A stretch of DNA of 64,000 nt from Roseovarius sp. A-2 (GTDB lineage: Bacteria > Pseudomonadota > Alphaproteobacteria > Rhodobacterales > Rhodobacteraceae): contig NZ_BDIY01000003.1 of NCBI RefSeq assembly GCF_002072155.1, positions 124,001 through 188,000 of the forward strand, given 5' to 3'. A program made the translations under genes and the position numbers. Of this stretch, positions 1-8,294 are shown piece after piece (within the stretch, counting starts at the first letter, position 1; the number at the start of each line of letters is the position of its first letter). Under the pieces are notes generated by a model. The model had not been told where the DNA came from. It ran no database searches and worked only from the letters and a program-made list of their open reading frames with translations.

Positions 1-635
1 GCAAGCGGGACCGCGATATCCGCAACCAGCTTTCCGTGCCGTTCCGGATCACGCCCGAGGTGGTCGCCCAGCTGATCGCCAATCCACGCTGGTCGCTGGA
101 AACGCTGCGCCATGGCAAGCCCAACGTCGCAAATTACGCGGACCTTCTGCAGAGTGCCACCTCTTACGCCGATGTCCAGAAGACCCTGATCACGCCGGGT
201 TTCGCATGGGACGATCTGAAACGCCTGCGCGCGCGCTGGAAGGGCACGCTTCTGGTCAAGGGCATCCTGCATCCGCAGGACGCTGAGATATGCGCGGAAA
301 TGGGCTGTGACGGTATCGTCGTCTCGAACCATGGCGGTCGGCAGGTCGCCTTCGGCCCCGCCACCATCGAGGCGCTTCCGGCGATTGCGGAGGCTGTCGG
401 TGGACGCCTGACAGTCATCCTGGACAGCGGCATTCGGCGTGGCGTGGATGTTTTGCGGGCAAAGGCGCGCGGTGCGGATTTCGCCTTTGCCGGTCGGGCA
501 TTTGCCTATGGTGTGGGCGCTGGAGGCGAAGCCGGTGCCGAGCGCGCCTTCGAGATCCTGCACCTGGAATTGGTCCGCGCCCTGGGTCAACTCGGTGTTC
601 CCTCCTACGGGGATTTCGGACCGCCGCGACCATGA
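1..635 (+). CDS. FMN-dependent alpha-hydroxy-acid oxidase/dehydrogenase, C-terminal part (5' end outside window)
   Basis: The frame is already open at base 3, so the gene starts before the window. The visible ~210 residues are the second half of the (S)-2-hydroxy-acid oxidase / L-lactate dehydrogenase TIM barrel. The substrate and FMN motif SNHGGRQ supplies the catalytic His and the substrate-binding Arg. Before it is LVKGILHPQDA, with the Lys that usually contacts FMN. After it come LDSGIRRGVDVLRA and GADFAFAGRAFAYG, the phosphate-binding segment. The family oxidises 2-hydroxy acids to 2-oxo acids and passes electrons to quinone, cytochrome or oxygen. The precise substrate (lactate, glycolate, mandelate) cannot be told from this half. 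It ends in TGA at 633-635. Confidence 0.9.
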   Translation, partial: KRDRDIRNQLSVPFRITPEVVAQLIANPRWSLETLRHGKPNVANYADLLQSATSYADVQKTLITPGFAWDDLKRLRARWKGTLLVKGILHPQDAEICAEMGCDGIVVSNHGGRQVAFGPATIEALPAIAEAVGGRLTVILDSGIRRGVDVLRAKARGADFAFAGRAFAYGVGAGGEAGAERAFEILHLELVRALGQLGVPSYGDFGPPRP

Positions 636-678
636 CAGCCGGTCACGGCGACGATATGCCCGCAGTCGCGGGTAGCGC

Positions 679-828
679 ATGCTGCGCCGGGTGATCTCGG
701 CAGGCGGGCGGGTGCTGATCTGCGGCACCCGCATGGACGCGCAGGGGTTGAGCGAGGGTGAGATGATGGACGGGGTCGCGCGCTCGACCATGGATGAACT
801 GGGCGAGGCTACGCTCGCCGCCGACTAG
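679..828 (+). pseudogene. DsrE-like C-terminal stub
   Basis: A 49-codon stretch reads as the C-terminal half of a DsrE/DsrF-like sulfur-relay protein: GGRVLICGTRMDAQGL, then GVARSTMDELGEATLAAD. This matches the family pattern of a Cys-containing strand followed by 'ssMdeLa..t..ad'. An in-frame TAG lies at 673-675, just before the ATG, and the N-terminal half of the fold is absent, so this looks like a remnant rather than a gene. It sits between the hydroxy-acid oxidase and the convergent hydrolase. Family assignment rests on motif resemblance only. Confidence 0.5.
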
Positions 829-849
829 GTGCTGGTCGGGGCGCGTCCG

Positions 850-1752
850 TCAAAGGCTCGATGCGAGATCGTGCCGCCGCATCCATGCCGCGATGGCATC
901 TCCGATCGCCTGCGCCTGATCCTCCTGCACGTAATGCAAGCCCGCGCCGATATCGGCCATCTCCAGATTGGGCAGCCGCGCACGATAGCTCTCCGCCGCC
1001 GCGCGCGGCAGCATCAGCCCCGGTTCGGCCTGCAAGAGAAGCTTGGGCAGGTCGCTCTGCTCCAACCATCGCATATAGGCGGTTTGCATGTCGTGCACAT
1101 GCGCGGGCGCGCCCCCGATGCACAAAAGCTGCGGGAAATGGCACAGGATATGGCGCGTGGTCTTGTCTTTCCAGGGCATCCGGTAGGCGTCCATCTCCGC
1201 TGTGCTCAGCTCGCGCCGGATCATGGCGGGCAGGATGCCTTCGACAAACTGGTTTTCCTCGATCATCATCCGCTCGGCATTGTCCTGCGAGGCACGCAGC
1301 GTCTGGAAGAAGTCGCGCGTTGCCGGATCAAAGGCGTCATAACTCGGTACCGGGTCGAGCAGCGCCTCCATGAAGGCGATGCCCTTGATGCGATCAGGGC
1401 TGCGACGCGCATAGTGAAAGCCGAGGAACGAGCCCCAGTCATGGGTCACCAGCGTGATCGGCGCAGGCCCCAGCGTGTCGATGAAGGCGTCGAGATAGCG
1501 GATATGATCCTCGATCCCGTAGTCGAGATCGGGTTTATCTGAGAGGCCATAGCCGATCAGATCGACGGCGATCAGCCGCCCGCAACCTTCGAGCCGGGGC
1601 ATCACGTTGCGCCAGAGGTAAGACCATGTCGGTTGACCGTGCAGGAACAGCACCGTGTCGCCCGCGCCGTGGGCCATGAAATGCATCTTCGCGCCCAGCA
1701 AATCGGCGTGATGCGACGGGTAGGGCAGGTCGGGACGGTCGGTGACGGTCAT
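850..1752 (-). CDS. Haloalkane-dehalogenase-like alpha/beta hydrolase
   Basis: A 300-residue alpha/beta hydrolase that follows subfamily II haloalkane dehalogenases (DhaA/LinB/DbjA type) end to end. It has the oxyanion segment HGQPTWSYLWRN (38-49), nucleophile elbow THDWGS with Asp105 and halide-stabilising Trp106, the probable catalytic acid Glu129 in GIAFMEA, and catalytic His273 in GLHYVQED. The cap between about 130 and 220 also resembles DhaA (FVEGILPAMIRRELS). Such enzymes hydrolyse carbon-halogen bonds through an aspartyl-ester intermediate in the cytoplasm. The second halide-stabilising residue is normally Asn (HGNPT) and here is Gln40, so activity on haloalkanes is likely but unproven. 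The gene stands alone, with no sign of an operon. Confidence 0.85.
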   Translation of the reverse strand: MTVTDRPDLPYPSHHADLLGAKMHFMAHGAGDTVLFLHGQPTWSYLWRNVMPRLEGCGRLIAVDLIGYGLSDKPDLDYGIEDHIRYLDAFIDTLGPAPITLVTHDWGSFLGFHYARRSPDRIKGIAFMEALLDPVPSYDAFDPATRDFFQTLRASQDNAERMMIEENQFVEGILPAMIRRELSTAEMDAYRMPWKDKTTRHILCHFPQLLCIGGAPAHVHDMQTAYMRWLEQSDLPKLLLQAEPGLMLPRAAAESYRARLPNLEMADIGAGLHYVQEDQAQAIGDAIAAWMRRHDLASSL

Positions 1753-1938
1753 CGGGCGGGGCTCCTCTTGCGGTCATGCCCCCATGCCTGCGCGTGCGAC
1801 TGGCCGCTGTCAACGCGCGCGGGCGCGGCTCACGCCGGGTTGATCGCGGCAGGGTGCCGCCACCGCTCTTGTGCAACAAGGATCGCGCCGCAGGGCGCGT
1901 TGCCCTGTTTCATTGTGATCGCCCGGGCGTGGCACGAC

Positions 1939-2151
1939 GGGGGCACGAGTCATCCCCACCTGCCGCCCTCGGATTGGAGCGCCGCGCCCGCACATCTTCT
2001 GGCGCGGCGCAGAGGTATGGAAGACGACGGCCCCCGCCTGTTCGCCGACCCGACATGGGCCACCGATGCACCCTTCCGCGAGATCGAAGCCGCCATTGTC
2101 GCAGCCAAGGCACGCGGCATCCTTGCAATGGAAATCGAGGCGTCAGAGTGG
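1939..2151 (+). pseudogene. Nucleoside phosphorylase (PNP/UDP family) remnant
   Basis: About 71 codons in one frame read like the C-terminal part of a purine/uridine nucleoside phosphorylase: SHPHLPPSDW, then ADPTWATDAPFREIEAAI, then GILAMEIEAS. Family members have 'TDAPYRE' followed by the ribose-binding 'GVLAVEMEA'. There is no plausible start or upstream domain, and after the EIEAS segment the frame stops resembling the family. The remaining bases of the 1753-2262 gap hold nothing else I can support. Confidence 0.55.
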
Positions 2152-2262
2152 ACCTCTCCGAGGTTCGACGCCATTCCCGATGTGACGCCCATCGGAGAAG
2201 CGGTGACATGTCCAGGGACCGGCCCTTTTCATGATCGAAAGGAACCTCATCACACCGCGCTG

Positions 2263-3333
2263 TCACAGCGAGACGATGTGATTGTCCCAGGCAAGGTGAT
2301 GTTGCGCGAGCGCGCGGGGCGTCAGGCCCGCCAGCGCAAGCAGCCCGCCCAGCCCGTCGCTGAGCAGGAAGCCGTCCGCGCGCGGCGCGAGCCCGCAGAC
2401 GTCGGCACGTGAGAACGCGCCGAGGAATCCGCCATCGGGCGAGAAGCAGTGCAGGCGTCCGCCGCGCGGCGAGGTGATGGCCACCTGCGCACCGTCGCCG
2501 CTGAAGGCCACGCTGCCGGCATAGCCCTGCATGGCGAATTCCGCGGCCAGCGGGGCCTCGGGCAGTACGGGGTCGGTGCCGCGCCGGTGCAAGCCGAGAA
2601 GTGGTGGTGCCGCGCCTTCAGCACCTTCCCACTGCATGGCAAAGGCCAAGAGCCCGTCGGCCCGAAGAGCCAGGTGGCGGATCGAATTTTTCCGGAGGTC
2701 GGGATTGAGTTCGATCTGCTCCAAAATAGGGCCTGCGATGTCGAGATAGCTGAGATTGGGCCGCATCGTTCCGATGTTGAGTTTGCGCCGGTCGGTGGGG
2801 TCGGTGGCGATGCCGCCATTCGCGACCGCCAATGTTTGGCCATCCGGCATCAGCCGGATCTCGTGTGGCCCGATCCCGCCCGAGGGGAAATCGCCGATAC
2901 GGCGATAGCCCTTGCCTGCGTCCCAGACGCCGATCCGCCCGGCGCTTGTCTCGCTCTCCTGTTCGGCGGTATAGAGCCGCGCGCCTTTCCTCGCGTAGCA
3001 TCCGTGACCGTTGAATTGCCGCCCCTCCGGCGGGCTCAGGCGGTGGCGCACCTGTCCGGTCACGCAGTCGATCACCAGCGCGAAACTGCCCGGGCGACGC
3101 GCGAAGGCCACCGCTTCGGCGCGGATCGGGTGGCCCGCGCCCGCGTGACCGCGCGCAGGCAGGGGGATGGCAAAGAGGCTTTGACCGCCCGCGTTCAGCC
3201 CGTGCAGCGCGAAGCCGCCCGAGGCGTCACGCGCCGCCGCCAGATAGGCGGGGTTGCCCGCCGCCGCCCAGCCCAAGCCCGGCGCGGCTCCGGTGGCCAG
3301 AAGCGAGGCAAGAAAGGCGCGGCGCGTGGTCAT
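2263..3333 (-). CDS. Tat-exported DUF1513 beta-propeller-like protein
   Basis: A 356-residue protein starting with a twin-arginine signal, MTTRRAFLASLLATGAA, with probable cleavage after GWA. The mature part is built from repeating strands of propeller type (FNGHGCYARKGARLYTAEQE, GIGPHEIRLMPDGQTLAVANGG, SVAFSGDGAQVAITSPRGG), as in DUF1513 proteins. These are usually encoded beside imelysins and di-haem oxidoreductases, as here. The start chosen keeps the RR motif close to the N-terminus; upstream in-frame residues belong to the imelysin gene. It begins 4 bp after that gene ends and is the last gene of the minus-strand cluster. The role is probably periplasmic, linked to iron handling by context; the molecular function is not known. 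Confidence 0.85.
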   Translation of the reverse strand: MTTRRAFLASLLATGAAPGLGWAAAGNPAYLAAARDASGGFALHGLNAGGQSLFAIPLPARGHAGAGHPIRAEAVAFARRPGSFALVIDCVTGQVRHRLSPPEGRQFNGHGCYARKGARLYTAEQESETSAGRIGVWDAGKGYRRIGDFPSGGIGPHEIRLMPDGQTLAVANGGIATDPTDRRKLNIGTMRPNLSYLDIAGPILEQIELNPDLRKNSIRHLALRADGLLAFAMQWEGAEGAAPPLLGLHRRGTDPVLPEAPLAAEFAMQGYAGSVAFSGDGAQVAITSPRGGRLHCFSPDGGFLGAFSRADVCGLAPRADGFLLSDGLGGLLALAGLTPRALAQHHLAWDNHIVSL

Positions 3334-3337
3334 CGGC

Positions 3338-4318
3338 TCAATCCCCGTCTTGCGCGTTGAAGCCCGGTGCGATGCCGAGGCGGGTGCCGATCTCTGCCGC
3401 GATGGCGTCATGCAGGCCCTCGACCGCCTGTTGCAGCACCTCGAGGCGCAGCCGCGCCTGTGGATCGGTGATGTCCTGAAAGGCGGGGTCGTCTATGGTA
3501 TCGGCCGCCGCCTCGACCCGCGCCAGCGCGGCGTCGCTCTGGGGCAAGTCCCAATCGGCGAGCGCGGTGGCCAGACCATGCGCGGCCCCAGCCGCCAGCC
3601 GCACCTGTCGCAGGCTGCGGCCCGAGCGGCGCGCCTCGGCGAGCGCCGGACGGGGGCGCTCAAATGTGCCCATAGGCAGGCCGAGCCGCTTGTTCGCGGT
3701 GAGTTCCAGCGCACTCAGCACCTGCGTGTAGAGCGCGCGCAGCGCCTCGTCCCCGCTGAGGTACGCGGCGTTGCCGGGCGCGCCTGCCTTGCGTAGCAGC
3801 GGTGCGAAATCGTCATTCCATGCAGACGAAAGCGCGCGCGCCTGTGCCTCCAGGTCGGTTGCGATGGTGGTGACGAGGGCGCAGGTATAGCTGCCCTCTT
3901 CATAGGTCATGAACGCCGGGTCAAAGAGCAGTATCTCCAGCGCGAAGACCCCGCGCGCGGCGATGGAGACCTCCGGGTAGTCTTCGGGCGCATGGGCGAT
4001 CGGGTCCTCCTCGGCAATCAACCGCGTGAGCGTGCGCTGCGTGAAGCCGCGCGGATCGGGCCAGAAGGCGACCGAGAGCGCGCCGGTCTCCGACGGCCCC
4101 AGCCGCAGGTCGCCCACGGTCATCCAGGCGTCAAAGGCGGCGTGGAAATCTGGGTGCAGGTTGGCGGCGCGACAATCCTCAGTCGCCGCATCGGATAGCC
4201 TGGCCGCCCGCTCTGCGAACCGCGCGAACCCCGGCAGGATATGGGTGTCGAGCGCCTTGTTCACCCCCGCATGGGCGGGCAGGGCAAGGCACAGCGATAG
4301 GGCAAGGGCAAGACGCAT
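3338..4318 (-). CDS. Imelysin family protein (second copy in cluster)
   Basis: A 326-residue exported protein with a short signal peptide (MRLALALSLCLALPAHA). It has the helical imelysin architecture: an N-terminal helix bundle (VNKALDTHILPGFARFAERA), a motif region ARGVFALEILLFD in place of the classic GxHxxE signature, and the C-terminal repeat of the bundle. Imelysins are bacterial envelope proteins tied to iron regulation; the historical peptidase label (ICMP) is doubtful. The ATG lies 1 bp from the di-haem oxidoreductase stop codon, so the two are cotranscribed and probably coupled. The missing His in the motif distinguishes it from the IrpA-type copy at 7032-8294. Confidence 0.88.
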   Translation of the reverse strand: MRLALALSLCLALPAHAGVNKALDTHILPGFARFAERAARLSDAATEDCRAANLHPDFHAAFDAWMTVGDLRLGPSETGALSVAFWPDPRGFTQRTLTRLIAEEDPIAHAPEDYPEVSIAARGVFALEILLFDPAFMTYEEGSYTCALVTTIATDLEAQARALSSAWNDDFAPLLRKAGAPGNAAYLSGDEALRALYTQVLSALELTANKRLGLPMGTFERPRPALAEARRSGRSLRQVRLAAGAAHGLATALADWDLPQSDAALARVEAAADTIDDPAFQDITDPQARLRLEVLQQAVEGLHDAIAAEIGTRLGIAPGFNAQDGD

Positions 4319-4319
4319 G

Positions 4320-5870
4320 TCAGAGGCTCTCCAGAAAACGGATCAGGGCGGCACGGTCTTCGGGCGGCATTTCGGCCACGGTATCACGGGCTGTTTGCGC
4401 CTCGCCCCCGTGCCAGATCACCGCCTCGAGAAGCGAGCGCGCACGCCCGTCATGCAGGAAATAGCTGTGGCCCGAGACCGTCTCGGTTAGCCCAATTCCC
4501 CAGAGCGGCGGGGTGCGCCATTCGCGCCCCGAGGCGCGCCCCTCGGGGCGGTTATCGGCCAGCCCCTCGCCCATGTCGTGCAGCAGAAGATCGGTATAGG
4601 GCCAGATCAGCTGGAACGAGGCGGGGTCGTCGCCCTCGAGCCGGTGGGTGACAAAATTGGGCCGGTGGCAGGCGGCGCAGCCGGTGTCATGGAACACCTC
4701 GCGCCCGCGCAAGACCTGTGGATCACCCACATCGCGGCGGGCGGGCACGGCGAGGGTGCTGCTGTAAAACGTGACCAGATCGAGCGCGCCCTGGTCGATC
4801 TCGAATCCGCCCTGTTCGGGATCATCGCCATGAATGGCGGCGCGGCAATCGGTCTGCGCGTCTGTGCATTCGCCCGAACCCGCCGGGTGGACCGGGTTGG
4901 AGATGCCGATATCGCCGGCAAAGGCGCTCGCCGTCTGCTCCAGCACTGTCGGGTTGCCCGCCTTGAGCCCGAAGCGGCCCAGCATCGGCTGCTCGTATAC
5001 GTCCGACCAGACGATTTGCGGCCGCCCCGAAATGCCGTCGCGGTTCGTATCGTCGGGATCGGCGAGGGCGAGAATGTCCTGCGTGGGAATCGCCTCCAGC
5101 AGTCCCATGCCGATCATCTGCGGGGCGACGCGGGGGCTGAGCATGGCGTCGGGGTGCAGCGGGCCGTAGCCCAGATCGGCGGCGCGGTAGGTGGGGGCGC
5201 GCAGATGTGCCACCTCGCCGCCCGATAGCGGCACTCGGGTCTCCTCGTAGCGCACATCGAGCCGGTATTCCGGCGCGTGGCCCGGCAGGCTGAAATCCTG
5301 CAATTGCGTGCCGTAGGTGGGATCGGGGGCGGTCGCATGCGTGCCCTCGATATGGGCGGCGATTTCGGACGCCTCCGGTGCCGGGATCGAGACGCGCAGG
5401 AACATCGACACGGCGCTGTCGCCGGGGCCTTCGGGCGGGTGGCCGCGCCCGTCCTTGAGGTGGCAGCGCTGACAGGAGCGCGCGTTGTAGAGCGGGCCGA
5501 GACCATCCGAGGCCAGTGTCGAGGCGGGGGCCGAGACCCAGACGCGCCGGAACATGCCATTGCCGACGCGGAAATCCAGCTCCTGCTCGAAGGTCAGGTT
5601 GGCGGCGGGTTGCGAGAACGCATCTGCCGTGTCGCGCGGGCGCACGGTCTGCGCGCCGCCGGCGTTCTCCTCAAAGGGCCAGGGCACGGAGAAATCCGCA
5701 GGCGGGGCGGTCACGGCATCGACGCGCGCGCGCTCGGCCGCGGTGCGGGGGATGACATCGAGATGGATATCGTCGAGAGATTGGGCGGCGGTCATGCCCG
5801 TCCAGATACTGGCTATCGCTACGATCGGAAGGAACGTGCGATATGGCTTTGACTTGGGCACGGGCATCAC
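4320..5870 (-). CDS. Di-haem oxidoreductase family protein (DHOR, 'thiol oxidoreductase')
   Basis: A 516-residue exported c-type cytochrome. After a hydrophobic leader (to about residue 29) there are two haem-attachment motifs: CQRCH at 133-137 and CAACH at 398-402. They frame the long central domain typical of the DHOR family (related to MauG/cytochrome c peroxidases). Likely axial-ligand and family motifs include GLGPLYNARSC, MIGMGLLEAIP, DGISGRPQIVW, GRFGLKA and HDGRA near the C-terminus. DHOR genes commonly sit between imelysin genes in iron-uptake loci, as here. A periplasmic electron-transfer or iron redox role is inferred from context. It is 15 bp from the upstream barrel gene and 1 bp from the downstream imelysin. 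Confidence 0.9.
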   Translation of the reverse strand: MMPVPKSKPYRTFLPIVAIASIWTGMTAAQSLDDIHLDVIPRTAAERARVDAVTAPPADFSVPWPFEENAGGAQTVRPRDTADAFSQPAANLTFEQELDFRVGNGMFRRVWVSAPASTLASDGLGPLYNARSCQRCHLKDGRGHPPEGPGDSAVSMFLRVSIPAPEASEIAAHIEGTHATAPDPTYGTQLQDFSLPGHAPEYRLDVRYEETRVPLSGGEVAHLRAPTYRAADLGYGPLHPDAMLSPRVAPQMIGMGLLEAIPTQDILALADPDDTNRDGISGRPQIVWSDVYEQPMLGRFGLKAGNPTVLEQTASAFAGDIGISNPVHPAGSGECTDAQTDCRAAIHGDDPEQGGFEIDQGALDLVTFYSSTLAVPARRDVGDPQVLRGREVFHDTGCAACHRPNFVTHRLEGDDPASFQLIWPYTDLLLHDMGEGLADNRPEGRASGREWRTPPLWGIGLTETVSGHSYFLHDGRARSLLEAVIWHGGEAQTARDTVAEMPPEDRAALIRFLESL

Positions 5871-5885
5871 TCTTTCTAGCGCTCC

Positions 5886-6911
5886 TCAGAATTCATAGGC
5901 AAGCAGCGCGCCGATGGTATGCGTCTCATCGCCACCCTCATCGCCATAGCGATAGGCCAGAGCAGCACTTAGACCCTCGGCGATCTCGATTTCACCAGAG
6001 AGTGTGGCCAGGTGATCCTGCGGCAGCGTCTCGACGTCGCGCAGCGCATAGACCGCCGAGAGCGTGACGGGGCCAACGGGTGCCTCAGCCCCGAAGGTGG
6101 CGAAGGTCGCATTGTCGGCGGTGCCGTCGAAGTGGTTGAAATAGGCCACCTCTGCAAGCAGCGTGACCGGCACGGAGCCGGTTGCCAATTCGTGGCTGAG
6201 ACCGCCCACGAACCCGGTCTGATCCTTGGCGTCGCCGACGCCGCGCGCCTGCGATTGCAGGCCGAGGTTGTACCCGGTCGCGCCGAAGGCCCCCGAGAGG
6301 GAAACGGCGAAGGATTCCGGCCCGCTGGTATTCGACACGCCACCGTCGCTCCGGTTTGTCCGCCCGCGATTTTCGCCAAGCGACTCGCTAAGTATGCTCC
6401 GATCCGCATTGAAGATTGCCAGGCTGAGTTCATGCTCGCCCTGACCGGCGGAGAACGGAATCACGAGGCCTGCGCCGATCTTTTCAGCGATCTCGTAATC
6501 CTCGGCAAAATCGACGCCATAGATGCCGGGGGCGGCATCCCAAGCGATACCGAAGGCGGGATTGAATTTGCCCAACACCACCTGTGCCGCGCCGAAATCA
6601 TGCGCGAAGTAGAGTTCTTCGGCGTAAAGGCCATGATCTTCGAGGACGCTGTCCGAGGTGGGGGCGGTGATCTGTTCGAGCACGAGCGTGCTGTTGATAG
6701 ACGTCCGCGACGTGAAGGCGAACGAAAGCGCGCCCTCGATGGTGGCGAAGGTATTGTTGATCTCGCCGCCGGGTGCGGAGGAATCGACGGTGAAATCGCT
6801 TTGCAACTCGACCGAGAGTTCGGCAGAGAACGGCGAGGTCGCATCCTGAGACTGGGCTGCGGTCGCGCCAAGCGCCGCGCAGGCGGCAAGCGTTACAGGT
6901 AGGGTTTTCAT
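5886..6911 (-). CDS. Outer-membrane beta-barrel porin-like protein
   Basis: A 341-residue protein with a signal peptide (MKTLPVTLAACAALGATAAQSQ) and a mature part of alternating amphipathic strands, ending in a C-terminal aromatic residue (GALLAYEF), the outer-membrane insertion signature. Segments such as LVLEQITAPTSD, LYAEELYFAHDFGAAQVVLG and FGIAWDAAPGIYG are typical of porin-like barrels that accompany IrpA/DHOR genes. The start at 6911 is chosen for the leader; the frame extends upstream without a good signal. It lies between the two imelysin genes, so it is a candidate route for the cluster's substrate across the outer membrane. Confidence 0.75.
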   Translation of the reverse strand: MKTLPVTLAACAALGATAAQSQDATSPFSAELSVELQSDFTVDSSAPGGEINNTFATIEGALSFAFTSRTSINSTLVLEQITAPTSDSVLEDHGLYAEELYFAHDFGAAQVVLGKFNPAFGIAWDAAPGIYGVDFAEDYEIAEKIGAGLVIPFSAGQGEHELSLAIFNADRSILSESLGENRGRTNRSDGGVSNTSGPESFAVSLSGAFGATGYNLGLQSQARGVGDAKDQTGFVGGLSHELATGSVPVTLLAEVAYFNHFDGTADNATFATFGAEAPVGPVTLSAVYALRDVETLPQDHLATLSGEIEIAEGLSAALAYRYGDEGGDETHTIGALLAYEF

Positions 6912-6959
6912 CACTGTTCCTTGGTTTTTGTGGATGACGTAGACTGACATCATCATATC

Positions 6960-6974
6960 TGTTACGTGATAACA
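6960..6974 (-). promoter_or_regulatory. Near-palindrome upstream of the porin-like gene
   Basis: TGTTACGTGATAACA has inverted arms TGTTA/TAACA in an AT-rich pocket about 50 bp upstream of the barrel start. It is a candidate operator or promoter element for the barrel-DHOR-imelysin-DUF1513 part of the cluster. I cannot assign it to Fur, Irr or RirA. Confidence 0.35.
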
Positions 6975-6999
6975 TACCTAGCTGCAGGCTGGGTTTTGC

Positions 7000-7022
7000 G
7001 TCCACCGCGCCGAGCGGTGGAC
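7000..7022 (-). terminator. Stem-loop just downstream of the IrpA-type gene
   Basis: GTCCACCGC and GCGGTGGAC form a perfect 9-bp stem with a 5-nt loop, 10 bp beyond the imelysin stop. The minus strand continues GCAAAACCC with no U-tract, so it is a weak terminator or an RNA-stability/attenuation hairpin between irpA and the barrel gene. Confidence 0.5.
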
Positions 7023-7031
7023 GACGATGGA

Positions 7032-8294
7032 TTACTGAAACACGGCCGAAGGATCGTCGAGGCTGTCGGAGCCCTCGATCGTCACCCCGCCGAGGTCGAG
7101 CGCGGCGATCACCCGCTCGATGGAGCGGGTCTGCGCGATCAGTGCGTCGACCCCGCCCATGACAAGCGCCTCGCCCGCGTCGTTGCCGCGCTCCAGCATC
7201 ATGTCATAGGCAAAGCCCGCCTCGGCGGCGGTCTTGATCCGGCCAAGCGCCATCATGGTTTCGTCCAGCCGTGCGCGCATCTCGGCATCGAGCGACGCAT
7301 CCGTGCCCGCCACCAGATCGGCCAGCGACGGGCCAGACAGCATCGACCCGTCGATCCGCATATACGCGCCGTGATAGACGTTGCGGATGCCCAGACCGTC
7401 ATAATAGTGGCTGTTATGGGTATTGTCGGCAAAGCAGTCATGCTCTTCCTCAGGGTCGTTGAGCATAAGGCCGAGCCGCATCCTCTCGCCCGCTTGCTCG
7501 CCATAGGACAGGCTGCCCATGCCGGTGAGGATCGCGGTCAGGCCCGCGCTTTCATCGGCGGTCACGTTGGCGCGGGCGTCGCCGCCCTCCTGCCATTGCG
7601 CGACCATCCATTCCAGATCCGAGACCAGCAGGTCGGTCGCGGCCCTGAGGTACTCCGCCCGGCGGTCGCAATTGGCGTGGGTGCAAGCCTCGCCGCTTGC
7701 ATAATCGGTCCAGGGCCGGTTGCCCGCGCCCGGCAAATGCCCGTTGAGATCCTGCCCCCAGAGCAGGAACTCGATGGCGTGATAACCGGTGGCGACATTG
7801 GCCTCGATCCCGTCAGCCTCGTGCAGGTTGTCCTCCAGCAACGCGGGGGTGATCTCCGACGCGTCGATCTCCTGTCCCGAGAGGGTGAATGTCGGATTGG
7901 CGATCACATTGAGCGCGGCAAGCTGGTTGGCGTCGGTGGGCCCGCCATAGGCCCCGTCCACGTAGTCGATCAGCCCTTCGTCGAGCGGCCAGGCGTTCAC
8001 TTTGCCTTCCCAGTCATCGACGATCGGGTTGCCGAAGCGATAGACCTCGGTCTGTTGATAGGGCACGCGGGCGCGCAGCCAGGCGGCGCGCGCCTCGGTG
8101 AGATGTTCGGCTGACGGGCTTTCGATCAGCGTATCGACCGCGTCTTGCAGTGCGCGCGCGGTGGTCAGGCTGTCCTCGTATTTGGCGGCGGCGATATCGG
8201 CGTAATGGCTGAGGACTTCGCCCGCGCCCTGCGCGGTGGCAACCCCGGCAAGCGAGAGGCAAAGCGAGGTGGTGGTCAGGAAAAGGCGGGTCAT
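7032..8294 (-). CDS. Imelysin family protein, IrpA type
   Basis: A 420-residue exported protein with signal peptide MTRLFLTTTSLCLSLAGVATA. It carries the imelysin GxHxxE motif intact (GYHAIEFLLWGQDL) and family landmarks YQQTEVYRFGNPIVDDWEG and DEGLIDYV. IrpA was named as an iron-regulated outer-membrane-associated protein in cyanobacteria; proteins of this type sit in iron loci with DHOR and DUF1513 proteins. The start codon overlaps the stop of the upstream small ORF (ATGA), implying translational coupling. Local hydrophilic loops contain several His/Asp/Glu clusters (EEEHDCFADNTHNSHYYDG) that could bind metal. Confidence 0.9.
   Translation of the reverse strand: MTRLFLTTTSLCLSLAGVATAQGAGEVLSHYADIAAAKYEDSLTTARALQDAVDTLIESPSAEHLTEARAAWLRARVPYQQTEVYRFGNPIVDDWEGKVNAWPLDEGLIDYVDGAYGGPTDANQLAALNVIANPTFTLSGQEIDASEITPALLEDNLHEADGIEANVATGYHAIEFLLWGQDLNGHLPGAGNRPWTDYASGEACTHANCDRRAEYLRAATDLLVSDLEWMVAQWQEGGDARANVTADESAGLTAILTGMGSLSYGEQAGERMRLGLMLNDPEEEHDCFADNTHNSHYYDGLGIRNVYHGAYMRIDGSMLSGPSLADLVAGTDASLDAEMRARLDETMMALGRIKTAAEAGFAYDMMLERGNDAGEALVMGGVDALIAQTRSIERVIAALDLGGVTIEGSDSLDDPSAVFQ

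Noticed and set aside
1633..2412. 259-codon plus-strand frame as an intact gene
   Set aside because: Its first third is antisense to the hydrolase gene and its last part antisense to the DUF1513 gene; only the middle resembles a nucleoside phosphorylase.
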